This document shows, one piece after another, positions 34,055 to 35,485 of a stretch of 35,485 nucleotides of DNA; the first letter of the stretch is position 1; each line of letters begins with the position of its first letter. This DNA comes from Gammaproteobacteria bacterium (GTDB taxonomy: Bacteria; Pseudomonadota; Gammaproteobacteria; Thiomicrospirales; Thiomicrospiraceae): assembly GCA_014763665.1 (NCBI GenBank), contig JACXUY010000014.1, forward strand, positions 1-35,485, given 5' to 3'. Made by a program: the position numbers and the translations under genes. Under the pieces are notes generated by a model, which was not told the origin of the DNA, did not search any database, and saw nothing but the letters and a program-made list of their open reading frames with translations.

Positions 34055-35485
34055 TCATCGATTCATCGACACGTGATAATGCGGGTCTTCGGAAACATTC
34101 ACTTCCACTAATTCCTTCGCTTTGGAGAGCAAAGCTTGGCATTCGGGACTTAAATGTTTCAGTACCAGTTTTTTGCCTTTCGCTTGATAACGCTCTGTGA
34201 GTTTATCAATGGCTTCGACACCAGTATGGTCATAAACACGCGAATATTTGAAATCAATCTTGACACACTCAGGGTCATCATCTATGGCAAATTGTTCGCT
34301 AAAGCTACGTGCAGAAGCAAAAAACAAAGGGCCATGCACGTGATAAATCACCTTGCCATCGGGTTGAACTTTTCGCTCTAACATCACTTTTTGTGCATGT
34401 TGCCAAGCAAAAACCAAGGCTGCAATAATCACCCCGGCAATGACGCCAATTGCTAAATCAAATATAACGGTGAGTAGCGTAACGATAATAACGATAGCTG
34501 CATCTGATTTCGTCATACCTCGCAATATCGCCATACTCGACCATTCAAAGGTTGCAAAAACGACAAAAAACATCAAACCAACAAGGGCGGCGATGGGAAT
34601 TTGTTCAATTAAGTCAGACAACACCAAAATAAACAATAACACAACGAACGCAGCAGTAATACCCGACAAACGCCCCGTACCGCCAGATTTGGTATTAATC
34701 ATCGACTGACCAATAAGCGCACAGCCACCCATGGTACCAAACATGCCAGCAATCACATTAGCAGAACCTAAGGCTAGGCATTCCCGATTGCCTTGACCGC
34801 GCGTTTGGGTAATGTCATCAATTAAGGTCATGGTGAGTAGGGATTCCGTGGTACCAATAACTGCCAAAATCAAAGCATAAGGCGCGACAATAACCAAACT
34901 TTCCCAGGTAAACGGAATCATTGGGATATGAAAGCCGTTTAAGGCAGCATTGCTGGGATCACCAAACAGTAAAACCGATAAGCTACCTTCAATACTGGCA
35001 ATATCACCAACGGTGCGTAAGTCCCAATCTAAAGCAACTACCGCCAAGGTCATTAACACAATCGCTGCCAATGCCGAAGGAATGGCTTTGGTTAAGCGAG
35101 GCAGAAGATAAATGATGGCCATGGTAGCAAACACAATCGCCAATAATTGCCACAAAGCGCTTCCTTGCAGCCAGTTGCCGCTTGCATCCTTAAATGCGGG
35201 CAACTGAGCCATAAAAATAATTAAGGCCAAGCCGTTAACGAAACCGAGCATGACGGGAGCGGGCACCATGCGAATAAAACGCCCCCATTTTTGCCAGCCG
35301 ATAATCAATTGAATGATGCCCATACCAATTACTGCGGCAAATAGATACTCGACACCGTGCTGAACTACCAGTGCTGTCATGACCACCGCTAAGGAACCAG
35401 CGGCAGCGGATATCATACCCGGACGACCACCAAAAGCGGCGGTAATAAAAGCGACAATCACCACAGCAAATAAGCCCGCCATCGG
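34055..35485 (-). CDS. SulP-family anion transporter with STAS domain, N-terminus cut off
   Basis: An inner-membrane anion transporter of the SLC26/SulP family. The frame is open through the last base of the window, so the first two or so helices are missing; 475 residues are visible. Multiple hydrophobic helices run to about residue 375. Family segments seen include GGRPGMISAAAGSLAVV near the N-terminus of the fragment, GTTESLLTMTLIDDITQTRGQGNRECLALGSANVIAGMFG, and GGCALIGQSMINTKSGGTGRLSG. The last ~100 residues form a cytoplasmic STAS domain (VYHVHGPLFFASA-like strand, VKIDFKYSRVYDHTGVEAIDKL). Substrates in this family are sulfate, bicarbonate, chloride or organic anions; some autotroph homologues are bicarbonate importers. 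The substrate cannot be told here. Confidence 0.92.
   Translation of the reverse strand, partial: PMAGLFAVVIVAFITAAFGGRPGMISAAAGSLAVVMTALVVQHGVEYLFAAVIGMGIIQLIIGWQKWGRFIRMVPAPVMLGFVNGLALIIFMAQLPAFKDASGNWLQGSALWQLLAIVFATMAIIYLLPRLTKAIPSALAAIVLMTLAVVALDWDLRTVGDIASIEGSLSVLLFGDPSNAALNGFHIPMIPFTWESLVIVAPYALILAVIGTTESLLTMTLIDDITQTRGQGNRECLALGSANVIAGMFGTMGGCALIGQSMINTKSGGTGRLSGITAAFVVLLFILVLSDLIEQIPIAALVGLMFFVVFATFEWSSMAILRGMTKSDAAIVIIVTLLTVIFDLAIGVIAGVIIAALVFAWQHAQKVMLERKVQPDGKVIYHVHGPLFFASARSFSEQFAIDDDPECVKIDFKYSRVYDHTGVEAIDKLTERYQAKGKKLVLKHLSPECQALLSKAKELVEVNVSEDPHYHVSMNR

Overview
The window is chromosomal DNA from a free-living gammaproteobacterium that oxidises reduced sulfur. The housekeeping set (ppiD, pcnB-folK-panBC, mfd-csiV-murB, dapA-bamC, lolD, rpoN) is gammaproteobacterial. 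A sulfide:quinone oxidoreductase and a SoxB thiosulfohydrolase give the lifestyle. The moderate base composition and gene content would fit the Thiomicrospira/Hydrogenovibrio/Thiomicrorhabdus group, but this is inferred from gene families alone. No phage, insertion sequence, CRISPR array or secretion cluster is visible. Nearly all sequence is compact core genome.

Layout. 1-501: 3' end of ppiD. 502-742: a repeat-rich gap. 743-2438: a response regulator and an unusual histidine kinase, translationally overlapped. 2671-3315: an orphan type IV pilin-like gene with a terminator. 3455-3645: tRNA-Leu(CAA) and tRNA-Val(GAC). 3725-7391: pcnB, folK, panB, panC (RNA polyadenylation, folate, pantothenate). 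7478-9695: ilvE, a small zinc-finger protein and a diguanylate cyclase. 9716-11275 (minus): rpoN. 11394-11825: a small membrane protein with an antitoxin-like N-terminus. 11856-16982 (minus): mfd-csiV-murB. 17161-18456: sqr. 18581-27103: a TRIC-like channel, lolC/lolD, dapA, bamC, purL. 27225-29099: soxB. 29230-29730 (minus): a CIA30-domain protein. 29853-34007: serS, gltX, cysS. 34055-35485 (minus): a SulP-family anion transporter cut by the window edge.

How the genes fit together. Sqr feeds sulfide electrons to the quinone pool, and SoxB is the periplasmic sulfate-releasing hydrolase of the thiosulfate pathway. The SulP transporter could supply sulfate exchange or, in an autotroph, bicarbonate. 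Envelope biogenesis is well represented (PpiD, LolCD, BamC, MurB, CsiV, DapA). Three aminoacyl-tRNA synthetases form one cluster.

Most notable points. (1) A dispersed extragenic element occurs twice in opposite orientations; one copy equals the other plus exactly two extra 23-bp units. (2) A reduced two-component pair resembles the receiver and kinase core of PrsR/PrsK systems, but lacks the AAA+ domain and has a degenerate ATP-binding site. (3) A toxin-antitoxin-like domain is fused to a membrane tail, divergent from a relocated rpoN. (4) The GluRS has a half-lost zinc site. I do not see a clear-cut new multi-gene system; the repeat element and the reduced two-component pair are the best candidates for something undescribed.
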